From NCBI RefSeq assembly GCF_026341035.1, contig NZ_JAPEOQ010000001.1, positions 1,488,001 to 1,552,000 on the forward strand: a DNA stretch of 64,000 nt, in the 5' to 3' direction. Below the pieces are notes generated by a model. That model searched no databases. It was given only the letters and a program-made list of their open reading frames with translations, and had not been told where the DNA came from. Positions 35,317-44,332 of the stretch are shown piece after piece; positions within the stretch are counted from its first letter, which is position 1; the number at the start of each line of letters is the position of its first letter. The translations under genes and the position numbers were made by a program. The DNA is from Streptomyces sp. NBC_01016 (GTDB lineage: Bacteria; Actinomycetota; Actinomycetes; Streptomycetales; Streptomycetaceae).

Positions 35317-36960
35317 TCAGCTCTCCGCCAGGAGTTCGTCCGCGTCGACGATCCGGTAGGCGTACCCCTGCTCAGCCAAGAAGCGCTGCCGGTGCGCTGC
35401 GAAGTCCTGGTCGATGGTGTCGCGGGCGACGACCGAGTAGAAGCGCGCCTCGTGCCCGTCCGCCTTCGGCCGCAGCACACGGCCGAGCCGCTGCGCCTCC
35501 TCCTGGCGCGAGCCGAACGTGCCGGACACCTGGATCGCGACCGTCGCCTCGGGGAGGTCGATCGAGAAGTTCGCGACCTTCGACACGACCAGCACGCTGA
35601 TCTCGCCCTGGCGGAACGACTCGAAGAGCTTCTCGCGCACCGCGTTCGTCGTTTCGCCCTTGATGACCGGCGCGTCCAGGTGCTCGCCCAGCTCGTCGAG
35701 CTGGTCGATGTACTGGCCGATGACGAGCGTCTGCTCACCCGCGTGCTTGCGGACCAGCGCCTCCGTCACCTTCTGCTTCGTGGCCGTCGTCGCACAGAAC
35801 CGGTACTTCTCCTCGGCCTCGGCGGTGGCGTACGCGAGTCGCTCGGAGTCGGTGAGGTTGACCCGTACCTCGACGCAGTCCGCCGGGGCGATGTAGCCCT
35901 GCGCCTCGATCTCCTTCCACGGAGCGTCGAACCGCTTGGGGCCGATGAGCGAGAACACGTCGGACTCGCGCCCGTCCTCACGTACGAGGGTGGCGGTGAG
36001 CCCGAGGCGGCGGCGCGCCTGGAGGTCGGCCGTGAACTTGAAGACCGGCGCGGGCAGCAGGTGCACCTCGTCGTAGACGACGAGGCCCCAGTCGCGGGAG
36101 TCGAAGAGCTCCAGGTGCGGGTACACACCCTTCCGCTTCGTCGTCAGGACCTGGTACGTGGCGATGGTGACCGGGCGGATCTCCTTCCTCGTACCGCTGT
36201 ACTCGCCGATCTCCTCCTCGGTCAGCGACGTCCGCCGCACCAGCTCGTGCTTCCACTGGCGGGCCGAGACGGTGTTCGTGACGAGGATCAGCGTGGTCGC
36301 CTTCGCCTCGGCCATGGCCCCGGCACCGACGAGCGTCTTGCCCGCGCCACAGGGGAGGACGACGACACCGGACCCGCCGTGCCAGAAGTTCTCCACGGCC
36401 TGCTTCTGGTACGGGCGCAGGGACCACTCGGCCTCGTCGAGCTCGATCTCGTGCGCCTCGCCGTCCACGTACCCGGCGAGGTCCTCGGCCGGCCAGCCCA
36501 GCTTCAGCAGCGTCTGCTTGATCTGGCCGCGCTCGGAGGGGTGCACGGCGACGGTGTCGGCGTCGATCCTGTTGCCGACCAGCGGCTGGATCCGCTTCGA
36601 GCGGAGGATCTCCTCCAGGACGGGACGGTCGGTGCTGGTGAGCACGAGCCCGTGCGCCGGGTGCTTGCTGAGCGTGAGCCGCCCGTAGCGGTCCATCGTC
36701 TCGGCGATGTCGACGAGCAGCGCGTGCGGCACGGGGTACCGGCTGAACTCCACCAGCGCGTCCACGACCTGCTCCGCGTCGTGCCCGGCGGCCCGCGCGT
36801 TCCACAGCCCGAGCGGCGTCACCCGGTAGGTGTGGATGTGCTCGGGAGCCCGCTCCAGCTCGGCGAACGAGGCGATGGATCGGCGGCAGGCGTCGGCCCT
36901 CTCGTGGTCGACCTCGAGGAGCAGTGTCTTGTCGCTCTGGACGATGAGTGGACCGTTCAC
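35317..36960 (-). CDS. XPB/ERCC3-type DNA helicase
   Basis: A 547-residue SF2 helicase. An N-terminal damage-recognition-like domain is followed by Walker A LPCGAGKTLVGAG (about 203), DEVH box VVYDEVHLLPAP (about 295), the XPB-specific RED motif REDGRESDVF (about 328), and QRLGRVLRPKADGHEARFYSVV (motif VI). These are 3'-5' helicases; the mycobacterial relative (Rv0861c) has been studied in vitro, but the cell role in bacteria is uncertain. GTG 36960 has AAGGG upstream. The large partner gene lies 64 bp upstream on the same strand. Confidence 0.93.
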   Translation of the reverse strand: MNGPLIVQSDKTLLLEVDHERADACRRSIASFAELERAPEHIHTYRVTPLGLWNARAAGHDAEQVVDALVEFSRYPVPHALLVDIAETMDRYGRLTLSKHPAHGLVLTSTDRPVLEEILRSKRIQPLVGNRIDADTVAVHPSERGQIKQTLLKLGWPAEDLAGYVDGEAHEIELDEAEWSLRPYQKQAVENFWHGGSGVVVLPCGAGKTLVGAGAMAEAKATTLILVTNTVSARQWKHELVRRTSLTEEEIGEYSGTRKEIRPVTIATYQVLTTKRKGVYPHLELFDSRDWGLVVYDEVHLLPAPVFKFTADLQARRRLGLTATLVREDGRESDVFSLIGPKRFDAPWKEIEAQGYIAPADCVEVRVNLTDSERLAYATAEAEEKYRFCATTATKQKVTEALVRKHAGEQTLVIGQYIDQLDELGEHLDAPVIKGETTNAVREKLFESFRQGEISVLVVSKVANFSIDLPEATVAIQVSGTFGSRQEEAQRLGRVLRPKADGHEARFYSVVARDTIDQDFAAHRQRFLAEQGYAYRIVDADELLAES

Positions 36961-37024
36961 GTACGTACATCCCTTCCGCACGGGCCAAACGTCCAGTGTG
37001 CCGCATCCCGGCAAGCGCGGGGCA

Positions 37025-39481
37025 TCACTGCTCGGAGAGCTCCGCCACCCCCGTCACCCGGTGCAGCGGATAGGTGCGGACCTCGTCGGCCGTGTGGTCG
37101 TAGGCGGTGACGAAGCCGCCCTCGACGCGGACGGGGGCGATGACGCGCTGGCTCGCGGCGCCCTCCGCGTTGACGTAGCCGATCCAGAGGGCCTCACCGG
37201 TGAGGACGGCCGCCTGCATCGTGGCGAGGGTCTCGGCGGATCCGGTGCGCGGCAGCTCGCCGTTGCCGGGGTGGGCCGGGGCCTGCTTGCGCGGGGCGGT
37301 GGAGGCGGCGTCGCCGGCGCGGATCGCCCGCAGCGCCGCGTCGATGAGGGTGTCGTCGGGCAGCGGCGGGCCGTCGGGGACCGGGTCGGGCGCGGTGCGG
37401 GGCGGGGTGCGGTGGGCGTGCGCGCGGGCGATCAGGACGTCGCCCTCGGGAGTCTCGGCGGCCGGGGCGAAGCCCATGGAGCGCAGGCCTTCGAGGAGCG
37501 TGCCCGGGTCGGCCTGCGCCGCGAGGACGGTCGGCGCGAGGCGGCGCAGGCGCAGCGGCGCGGACCGCCTGTCAGCCATGATCTCGCCGAGCACGGCGTC
37601 GTCGTCGCAGCGCACGTACGCGGAGGCCGCGCCGATCCGCAGATGGCCGTGGCGGCGGGCGACGTCGTCGATGAGGTAGGCGAGGGGCTGCGGGACGGGC
37701 GTACGGGAGTGCTGGGCGAGGAAGGTCTGCAGGTCGGACGCCGTGCGGCCGGAGTCGAGCGCGCGGCGCACCGAGCCCGGAGTGAAGCGGTAGACGGTGG
37801 CGCCGCCCTTCGACTCGATGTCCGCGAGTACGGAGAGGGCGTCCGCGAGCGGGCGCTCCAGGGGTCCTGGCGCGACCGCCGTGAGGTCGGCCTGGAGGAG
37901 GACGTGGTCGAGCGGCTCGGGCAGCAGCGGCGCCAGGATCTTCGCGGCGCGGGCGGCGGTGAGGGCCGCTTCGGCGGGGGTGAGGGGGTGCGGGGCGGCG
38001 TGGTCGTCGTCCGGGGACCGGAGCAGCGTCCTGCCGTGCGCCGAGAGCGCGCCGCGGCCGGTGATGCCGAGCAGCTCGGCCTCGGCCAGCGTCCACTGGG
38101 CGAGGCGGGTGCGCAGGTCGAGGGCGGCGGGGGACGGACGCTCCCAGGTGAGGCGTTCGATCACGGAGTCGGGGTCGGGGGAGGCCCCTTCCGGCAGCTC
38201 GGTGAGCAGCAGGGCGAGGACCCGGCCCCGTACCTCGGGAGCCGCCGAACGGTCCAGGTGCGGGCCGAGGGCGGACAGCGTTCTGTCCTTGCCGTCCCGG
38301 CTGCCCACCAGGCCCGCCGTGCGGGTCGCGGGCAGCCACGCCGCCGCGAGCCGCTCCCAGCGCTCGGCGGGCGGCAGCAGCACCCACTCGTCGTACGCGG
38401 GCGTCGCGGCGTAGCGCTCGTCGGCCTCACTGTCGGAGGCCAACAGGCCTGCCGCATAGGCGAGTTCGACCCAGAAGGCGGCGGTCGGCTCGGTGCTGTC
38501 GAGGGCGACGGCGGTGCGCTTGAGGTCGCGGACGCTGAGGCCGCCCGCGCGGAGCACGGCGGGGCCGCCCTCGTCCCAGTCCTTCAGCAGCTCCTCGACG
38601 GTCGACACCGCCGTGTACGCCTCGGCCGCCGCCGCGGCGTCCACAACCTGTGGACGGTGCGTCGCCTTCTCCCGTACGGGAGGCGCGAGCGGTTCGAGGC
38701 CCCGGTGGGCGCGGCCGCCGCGCAGATGCAGCGCCACCTCCCGGGGCAGCACCACGGTGCCGGGGTTCGTCGGCACGAGCAGACCGCGGTCGAGCAACCA
38801 CCGCAGGTGCGCCGCCGGTTGGGCCGTGACCTGCCCGTACGGCGGGCCCCACACCAGCCGGTTCAGTACGTCGATGGACTCGGCCGGCGCGTCGTCGAGC
38901 AGCGCCGACATCCGGGTCGGGTCGGTGAACAGGGCGGTGAGCGCGGCCACGGCCGACACCGGGTCGTGCGTCGACGGCAGGCCCGCCGCCCCGACGATCT
39001 CCTGCACACGCCCCGGCGACATCCCGGACGTGACCTCCGCGACGGTCGGGCCGAGGCCGGTCGGGGACGGGTGCTGCGGGGTGGGCGCGAGCAGTTCGCG
39101 GGCGGTGCGGACGAGGCGCAGCTGGTCGTCGTCGCCGCCCCAGACGAGGGCCTGACCGCGGAGGGTGGCGACGGCGCGGGGGAGCGCGGCGGCGGAGTCC
39201 TCGCCGGGGAGGAGGGTCTCCAGCGTTCCGTACGTCGTCGGGTCCGGGGCCACCGCGAGGGCCTGCGCCACCTGCTGCGTGTACCGGTCCAGGCGCTCGA
39301 GCGCGCGGATCACCGAGGCGCGGGTGCCGGCGCGGGTGGCGAGCTGCGTCATGTCGTTCGGCACGGGGCCGAGCAGATCGGGGCGGGCGCGCAGGAGTGC
39401 TGCGAGGGACCCGTCGTCGCGCGCGCGGAGCGCTTCCGCGAGGGAGCGGGGTGCTGCCGCGGTCGTCTGCTCGTCGCTCAT
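37025..39481 (-). CDS. Large helicase-associated protein (Helicase_C_3 / XPB-partner)
   Basis: 818 residues. There is no Walker A motif, so it is not itself a helicase. The N-terminal half (SLAEALRARDDGSLAALLRARPDLL, VIRALERLDRYTQQVAQALA) holds HTH-like helical repeats. The C-terminal half has the helicase-C-terminal-like segment VLLQADLTAVAPGPLERPLADALSVLADIESKGGATVYRFTPGSVRRALDSG, and the last 70 residues resemble a WYL-like ligand domain (ALWIGYVNAEGAASQRVIAPVRVEGGFVTAYDH). It forms a probable two-gene operon with the XPB gene, as in mycobacteria (Rv0862c-Rv0861c, from memory). Function unknown. Confidence 0.8.
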   Translation of the reverse strand: MSDEQTTAAAPRSLAEALRARDDGSLAALLRARPDLLGPVPNDMTQLATRAGTRASVIRALERLDRYTQQVAQALAVAPDPTTYGTLETLLPGEDSAAALPRAVATLRGQALVWGGDDDQLRLVRTARELLAPTPQHPSPTGLGPTVAEVTSGMSPGRVQEIVGAAGLPSTHDPVSAVAALTALFTDPTRMSALLDDAPAESIDVLNRLVWGPPYGQVTAQPAAHLRWLLDRGLLVPTNPGTVVLPREVALHLRGGRAHRGLEPLAPPVREKATHRPQVVDAAAAAEAYTAVSTVEELLKDWDEGGPAVLRAGGLSVRDLKRTAVALDSTEPTAAFWVELAYAAGLLASDSEADERYAATPAYDEWVLLPPAERWERLAAAWLPATRTAGLVGSRDGKDRTLSALGPHLDRSAAPEVRGRVLALLLTELPEGASPDPDSVIERLTWERPSPAALDLRTRLAQWTLAEAELLGITGRGALSAHGRTLLRSPDDDHAAPHPLTPAEAALTAARAAKILAPLLPEPLDHVLLQADLTAVAPGPLERPLADALSVLADIESKGGATVYRFTPGSVRRALDSGRTASDLQTFLAQHSRTPVPQPLAYLIDDVARRHGHLRIGAASAYVRCDDDAVLGEIMADRRSAPLRLRRLAPTVLAAQADPGTLLEGLRSMGFAPAAETPEGDVLIARAHAHRTPPRTAPDPVPDGPPLPDDTLIDAALRAIRAGDAASTAPRKQAPAHPGNGELPRTGSAETLATMQAAVLTGEALWIGYVNAEGAASQRVIAPVRVEGGFVTAYDHTADEVRTYPLHRVTGVAELSEQ

Positions 39482-39529
39482 CCCACCCACGTTAGCGGCC
39501 CGAACCCGCAGCACCGTCGTTACGCCCTC

Positions 39530-39750
39530 GGGGCTCCGCCCCGAACCCCGCGCCTCAATCGCCGGCGGGGCTTGATAGATCAAGCCCCGCGGCACTTGAT
39601 GGATCGATCCCGGCGGGCCCAGATATTTCGAGCCCGGCGGGACTTGATGGCTCGAGCCCGGCGGGACTGGACATTTCGAGCCCGGCGGGGGGTCGGTATT
39701 TATAGCCCCGCCGGCGATTGAGGCGCGGGGTCCGGGGCAGAGCCCCGTGA
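39530..39750. repeat. Inverted GC hairpin repeats separated by a 24-bp tandem array
   Basis: A full element at 39530-39571 (minus orientation) and another at 39706-39750 (plus) flank six 24-bp units with exact period: 39571, 39595, 39619, 39643, 39667 and 39691. Units read roughly CTTGATgg-tCGAGCCCGGCGGGA. Together they fill most of the 366-bp gap between divergent genes; the remainder up to 39847 is the leader of the next gene. Confidence 0.9.
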
Positions 39751-39847
39751 CCGGGGGACGGACGACCGTGACCATTCGCGATACGGACGACCGAACCCAT
39801 TCGCGATACCGTCGACACGTCAACAGCGCCACCCCGGAGGGGACTTC

Positions 39848-40909
39848 GTGGGGATCGAGAGTGATCAGATCGTCTTCGACTACCTGAGCAAGGTCGGAGA
39901 CCTGGCCCAGTCACGGCAACTGCCGTCGTCGACCCGCATGCGCCTCGTCGCAGACCTGCGCACCGAGATCGACCGACGCCGCGCAGCGGGCGGCGCCGAA
40001 ACCCCGGCCGCCGTACGCAGACTGATCGGCCGGATCGGCACGCCGGACCAGATCGTCGCCGGCGCGAAGGACGGCGACGGCACCTACGACTTCGGTCCCG
40101 CGGGCGACGAACCCGAGCAGAGCAGAGGCACGCTCGGCCGGATCGTGCCGAAGGCCCGCGTACGCCGCAAGGCCGCGCCGGACGAGCCACCCGTGGACGC
40201 GGACGATGGCCCGACCCCCGTACACCTCGCCGGCACCGACGAACTGGGCACGCTCGAGGCCGCCGACTGGTGGCGCGCCGGGGGCGGCATACCGGGCACC
40301 GAGGTCGACGACGTGCCGGGGTTCGTCGGCGGCATAGAGATCCCGGACATACTCAAGCCGCCCGGTGCGGGCCGCGGCCCCGACCTCCGCAAACGCCCAC
40401 TCCCTGAACCGGCCAGGGCCAGGGCCGAGGACGAGTACGCGTACGAAGAGGACGAGGACGACGAAGAGGACGACGGCGTCGAGGGCGCGGAGCCAGGAAC
40501 CGCCAGGCCCCGCCTCCGGTTCCGGCCCCGCCGCAAGGCGTCCCGCGTCCCCCGCGCCTCCTTCGGCCGCTCCTTCAATCAGCCCTTCCTGCTGCTCGCC
40601 GCCCTCGCCCTGGTCGTCGGCGCCGTACTCGGCAACATCCTCGTGCTGCTGCTCGGCTGGGCCGTCATCTACCTGTCCCGGCAGCTGACCATCGGGCAGA
40701 AGAAGTTGGCGGTGTTCGGCCTGCCGGGGCTTGCCGCGCTCACCGGCATCGTCTGGTTGTGGGGGCGTGGCGACGGGCGGTGGGGCGATCCGATCCCCGG
40801 CGGCAGGCTGAGCGGCGCGCTCGACGAGACGTGGCCGTGGGTGCTGCGGTGCGCGGCGTTCGCCTCGGCGCTCTACCTGGTGTGGCGGGCACGCTCGCCC
40901 CGTCTCTAG
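39848..40909 (+). CDS. Membrane protein with N-terminal helical HAAS-like domain
   Basis: 353 residues. The N-terminus (ESDQIVFDYLSKVGDLAQSRQLPSSTRMRLVADLRTEIDRRRA...VRRLIGRIGTPDQIV) resembles the small helical domain that precedes membrane anchors in DUF1700-type proteins. A long acidic linker (EYAYEEDEDDEEDDG) leads to four or so membrane helices. GTG 39848 has GGAGGGG 6 nt upstream. Function unknown; stress sensing is a guess. Confidence 0.75.
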   Translation: MGIESDQIVFDYLSKVGDLAQSRQLPSSTRMRLVADLRTEIDRRRAAGGAETPAAVRRLIGRIGTPDQIVAGAKDGDGTYDFGPAGDEPEQSRGTLGRIVPKARVRRKAAPDEPPVDADDGPTPVHLAGTDELGTLEAADWWRAGGGIPGTEVDDVPGFVGGIEIPDILKPPGAGRGPDLRKRPLPEPARARAEDEYAYEEDEDDEEDDGVEGAEPGTARPRLRFRPRRKASRVPRASFGRSFNQPFLLLAALALVVGAVLGNILVLLLGWAVIYLSRQLTIGQKKLAVFGLPGLAALTGIVWLWGRGDGRWGDPIPGGRLSGALDETWPWVLRCAAFASALYLVWRARSPRL

Positions 40910-40940
40910 CCTAGCCCCCAATAAAAACCGGCTCCTTCGC

Positions 40941-41903
40941 CTACCGCGCCAGGTCCGACTGCAGCTCCGAGAGGATCTGGTCGGCCGCCGTGTAGCCGAC
41001 GCCGTCCGCCCACAGTCCGTCGCCGACGTTGTAGACCCGGCTGTCCCGCACCGCCCTGATGCCGCGCCACTGGCCGCTCGTGGTCGCCTCCGCGACCTTG
41101 GCCAGGCCCGGATTGCCGTACGTGGACGTGAAGATGGCGTCCGCGTCCGCCTTGCCGATCTGCTCGGGCCCCACGTCGTACGAGAGGCCGCCCCGAGCCT
41201 GGTTCGTGATCGCGGGGCGGCCGAGGCCCACGTCGGACAGGATCGTGCCGGTGGGGGTCCGCCTGCCGTAGATGCGGATGTCGGAGCCCGCGACGAACCG
41301 GACGACGTTGACCTCGGTCCGCGCCGCCGCGCCCGCCCCGCCCACGGCCTTGGTGACGGCGGCGACGTGGGTCTTGTACTTGGCCGCCACCTGCCGGGCC
41401 CGCGCCTTCTCGCCGAGCGCGTCGGCGTGCACGAGGAAGTTCCGCTTCCACGCGTAGTCGGCGGAGCCGGTGAGGACGGTGGGGGCGATGGCGCCGAGCT
41501 GCTCGTAGCGCCGGCCGTCGTGGGCCTTGTCGCCGATGATCAGGTCGGGCTTCAGCGCGGCGATCTTCTTCAGGTCGGGACTGTTCCGCTCGCCGACCTC
41601 GGTGATGCCCTTGGTCTTCGACGCGGGCAGGTACGCGGGGAGGGTCTGCTCACCGCCGGCCCGGGTGGCTCCCACGGGCCGCACGCCGAGCGTGATCGCC
41701 GAGTCGAGCCCGGCGGTGTTGAGGACGACCACGCGCTCGGGGAGGTTCTTCACCTTCACGTCGCCCATCGCGGTGCCGACCGTGTGGCTGCCGGAGGCCT
41801 TGGCGGCGGGCTTGGCGGCGCCCCCGCCGTCGTCCGAGCTGCAGGCGGACAGGGTGAGCGCGAGGACGAGGGCGGCGCCGAGGGCGAGGCGGGTGCGGTT
41901 CAT
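40941..41903 (-). CDS. ABC transporter substrate-binding lipoprotein, iron-siderophore type
   Basis: 320 residues. Lipobox LSAC with Cys21. The Fe(III)-siderophore-binding (PBP2/TroA-like) fold is shown by PERVVVLNTAGLDSAITLGVRPVGA, LKKIAALKPDLIIGDKAHDGRRYEQLGAIAPTV and WRGIRAVRDSRVYNVGDGLWADGVGYTAADQIL. It probably delivers ferric siderophores to a permease encoded elsewhere. No iron-box was seen upstream. It is divergent from the HAD gene. Confidence 0.87.
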   Translation of the reverse strand: MNRTRLALGAALVLALTLSACSSDDGGGAAKPAAKASGSHTVGTAMGDVKVKNLPERVVVLNTAGLDSAITLGVRPVGATRAGGEQTLPAYLPASKTKGITEVGERNSPDLKKIAALKPDLIIGDKAHDGRRYEQLGAIAPTVLTGSADYAWKRNFLVHADALGEKARARQVAAKYKTHVAAVTKAVGGAGAAARTEVNVVRFVAGSDIRIYGRRTPTGTILSDVGLGRPAITNQARGGLSYDVGPEQIGKADADAIFTSTYGNPGLAKVAEATTSGQWRGIRAVRDSRVYNVGDGLWADGVGYTAADQILSELQSDLAR

Positions 41904-41960
41904 GGGGGCCCATGGTGCCCCTGGGATCGCCTGCGGGGAAGCCGTCGGCGGGCAGGCAGA

Positions 41961-42611
41961 ATGATCCCCATGGCTCCCCACACAGACCCCACGCCCACCG
42001 GCCCCACCGTCGGCTTCGATCTCGACATGACGCTGATCGACTCCCGGCCCGGCATCCGTGCCACCTGGGTCGCGCTGTCCGAGGAGACCGGGGTGCAGGT
42101 CGACGCGGACCTGGTCGTGTCGCGCCTGGGCCCGCCGCTGACCGACGAGTTGGCGAACTGGTGCCCGCCGGAGCAGATCCCGGCGATGGTCGACCGCTTC
42201 CGTGAGATGTATCCCACATACGCGATCGAGCCGACGCCGGCGATGGCGGGCGTGCGCGAGACCATAGCCGCCGTGCACGCGGCGGGCGGCCGGGCGATCG
42301 TCGTCACCGCGAAGTACGAGCCGAACGCCAAGCTGCACCTGGCGCACCTCGGCATCGACGCGGACGCCGTCATCGGCAACCTGTGGGCCGAGGGCAAGGG
42401 CCACGCGCTGCGCGAGCACGGCGCGAGCGTCTACGTCGGCGACCATGTCGGCGACGTACGCGGGGCACGCACCGCGAACGCCCTGTCCGTGGGCGTGACG
42501 ACAGGCCCGTGCGACGCCGCCGAACTGCGGTCGGCGGGCGCCGACGTGGTGCTGAAGGACCTGACCGAGTTCCCGGCCTGGCTGGAGGGTTACGTCGCCG
42601 AGCGCGCCTGA
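41961..42611 (+). CDS. HAD-superfamily phosphatase
   Basis: 216 residues. Motif I is FDLDMTLIDSRPG, motif II VVTAKYEPNAKLH, motif III around WAEGKGHAL and motif IV YVGDHVGDVRGARTAN. The general form is like phosphoglycolate phosphatases, but substrates of this family cannot be told from motifs. An ATG 9 bases downstream (41970) is also possible. The 3' end overlaps the convergent membrane-protein gene by 22 nt. Confidence 0.85.
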   Translation: MIPMAPHTDPTPTGPTVGFDLDMTLIDSRPGIRATWVALSEETGVQVDADLVVSRLGPPLTDELANWCPPEQIPAMVDRFREMYPTYAIEPTPAMAGVRETIAAVHAAGGRAIVVTAKYEPNAKLHLAHLGIDADAVIGNLWAEGKGHALREHGASVYVGDHVGDVRGARTANALSVGVTTGPCDAAELRSAGADVVLKDLTEFPAWLEGYVAERA

Positions 42612-42850
42612 CGGCGTTGCGCGGCGACGCCGCGGAGCACTCCGGCCGCGGCGATGACGAACCCGACGCCCATCAGCATGCACACGGCATAGGAAATCGT
42701 CGGGAACGGGTCGGTGTGGAGGAACAGCGGCGCCATCGTGACGAGGGTGGCGATCGCCCCCACGATGAAGACGATGCCGCCTGCTTTCACGAGGCCGTCG
42801 CCGGGGCCGGTCTCGGCCACCGCGGAATTGGCTTGGGTTTTGTCGCGCAC
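42590..42850 (-). CDS. Small two-helix membrane protein
   Basis: 86 residues with two hydrophobic helices (GGIVFIVGAIATLVTMAPLFL and YAVCMLMGVGFVIAAAGVL) and a basic C-terminus. GTG 42850 is the likely start; a longer frame to 42988 lacks the usual codon pattern. Function unknown. Confidence 0.65.
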   Translation of the reverse strand: MRDKTQANSAVAETGPGDGLVKAGGIVFIVGAIATLVTMAPLFLHTDPFPTISYAVCMLMGVGFVIAAAGVLRGVAAQRRQARSAT

Positions 42851-43057
42851 CCAGCAAGGGTAGTTCCCAGCGCAGAGAGACAAACAGGGGCCAGGCACAG
42901 ACCAGCACGGACCAGCGAGCGAACCCTCGGGCGACATCTTGTCACCGGCCCCGGGAGCAATAGTCTTGGTGACGGCGGGTCGGACCACGGCCCGCTGTCC
43001 TGCTATCCAGCCGCTTTATCCCAGCGTTTTCTTCTAGTACGAGGACGAGGACTTCAC

Positions 43058-43441
43058 GTGCCTACCGGCAAGGTCAAGTGGTTCAACAGCGAGAAGGGCT
43101 TCGGCTTCCTCTCCCGCGACGACGGCGGCGACGTCTTCGTGCATTCCTCCGTACTTCCCGCAGGCGTGGACGCCCTCAAGCCCGGCCAGCGGGTCGAGTT
43201 CGGGGTCGTCGCAGGACAGCGCGGCGACCAGGCGCTCTCGGTCACCATCCTGGACCCGACACCCTCGATCGCGGCGGCACAGCGCCGCAAGCCGGACGAA
43301 CTGGCCTCGATCGTCCAGGACTTGACGACGCTGCTGGAGAACATCACCCCGATGCTGGAGCGCGGCCGCTACCCGGACAAGGCCGCGGGCGCGAAGATCG
43401 CCGGTCTGCTGCGGGCGGTGGCGGACCAGCTGGACGTCTGA
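43058..43441 (+). CDS. Extended cold-shock-domain protein (CspB-like)
   Basis: 127 residues. The first 65 are a cold-shock domain with GKVKWFNSEKGFGFL (RNP1 KGFGFL) and DVFVHSSVL (RNP2). The added 60-residue helical tail (KPDELASIVQDLTTLLENITPMLERGRYPDKAAGAKIAGLLRAVADQL) is found in the actinobacterial CspB type (mycobacterial Rv0871, from memory). GTG 43058 is preceded by GAGGACGAGG. Nucleic-acid binding is sure; the tail's partner is unknown. Confidence 0.9.
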   Translation: MPTGKVKWFNSEKGFGFLSRDDGGDVFVHSSVLPAGVDALKPGQRVEFGVVAGQRGDQALSVTILDPTPSIAAAQRRKPDELASIVQDLTTLLENITPMLERGRYPDKAAGAKIAGLLRAVADQLDV

Positions 43442-43459
43442 GCCGCTACCGCTACCCCG

Positions 43460-44332
43460 CTACGGGAAGGACAGCGCGTCCGGCGCGAGCGCCGGGACCA
43501 GGCCCTCCGCGGCGGCCCGGGTCAGCAGACCGCGGATCGCCGCGTAGCCGTCCTCGCCGAGGTCGGCCGTGAACTCGTTGACGTACAGGCCGATGTGCTG
43601 GTCGGCGACGGACGGGTCCATCTCCTGCGCGTGCGCCATGACGTACGGGCGGCTGGCCTCGGGGTCGTCCCAGGCCATCCGTACCGACGTGCGTACGGCG
43701 TCCGCGTAGGAGCGCAGCTTCTCGGCGCCCAGCGAGCGCCGCGCGATGATCGCGCCGAGCGGGATCGGCAGGCCCGTCGTGGCCTCCCAGTGCTCGCCCA
43801 TGTCGGCGAGCTTGTGCAGGCCGTAGTTCTGGTACGTGAAGCGGGCCTCGTGGATGACGAGTCCGGCGTCGATCTTGCCGTCGCGCACGGCGGGCATGAT
43901 CTCGTGGAACGGCATGACGACGATCTCGCCGACGCCGCCACCGGGCACCACGTCCGCGGCCCAGAGCCGGAACAGCAGGTAGGCGGTGGAGGTCTCGCTC
44001 GGCACCGCGACGCGCTTGTCGGACAGGTCCACGCCCGGCTCACGGGTGAGGACGAGGGGTCCGCAACCGCGCCCGAGCGCGCCGCCGCACGGCAGCAGCG
44101 CATAGTCGTCGAGGACGTACGGCAGGACCGCGTACGACACCTTGAGGAGCTCGTAGGCGTCCTCGCGGCGTTCGGCGACGCCGTTGGTGATGTCGATGTC
44201 GGCGAAGGTCACGTCGAGCGCGGGCGCGCCGGGGACGCGGCCGTGGGCCCAGGCGTCGAAGACGAAGGTGTCGTTCGGGCAGGGCGAGAAGGCGATGCGG
44301 GTGGGCTCGGCCCCCGCTGCGGTGTCGGTCAT
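43460..44332 (-). CDS. mqnD: 1,4-dihydroxy-6-naphthoate synthase MqnD
   Basis: 290 residues. FSPCPNDTFVFDAW and the DITNGVAERREDAYELLKVSYAVLPYVLDDYALLPCGGALGRGCGPLV region are typical of MqnD, which turns cyclic dehypoxanthinyl futalosine into 1,4-dihydroxy-6-naphthoate in the futalosine route to menaquinone. The fold is like periplasmic binding proteins but there is no signal peptide. Its ATG overlaps the mqnB stop (ATGA), so the genes are coupled. GGAAG lies 6 nt upstream. Confidence 0.94.
   Translation of the reverse strand: MTDTAAGAEPTRIAFSPCPNDTFVFDAWAHGRVPGAPALDVTFADIDITNGVAERREDAYELLKVSYAVLPYVLDDYALLPCGGALGRGCGPLVLTREPGVDLSDKRVAVPSETSTAYLLFRLWAADVVPGGGVGEIVVMPFHEIMPAVRDGKIDAGLVIHEARFTYQNYGLHKLADMGEHWEATTGLPIPLGAIIARRSLGAEKLRSYADAVRTSVRMAWDDPEASRPYVMAHAQEMDPSVADQHIGLYVNEFTADLGEDGYAAIRGLLTRAAAEGLVPALAPDALSFP

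Noticed and set aside
34196..35359. 387-codon frame overlapping the GT87 gene
   Set aside because: It is a frame-shifted shadow rich in Arg and Gly without any motif; the GT87 frame has membrane helices and family motifs.
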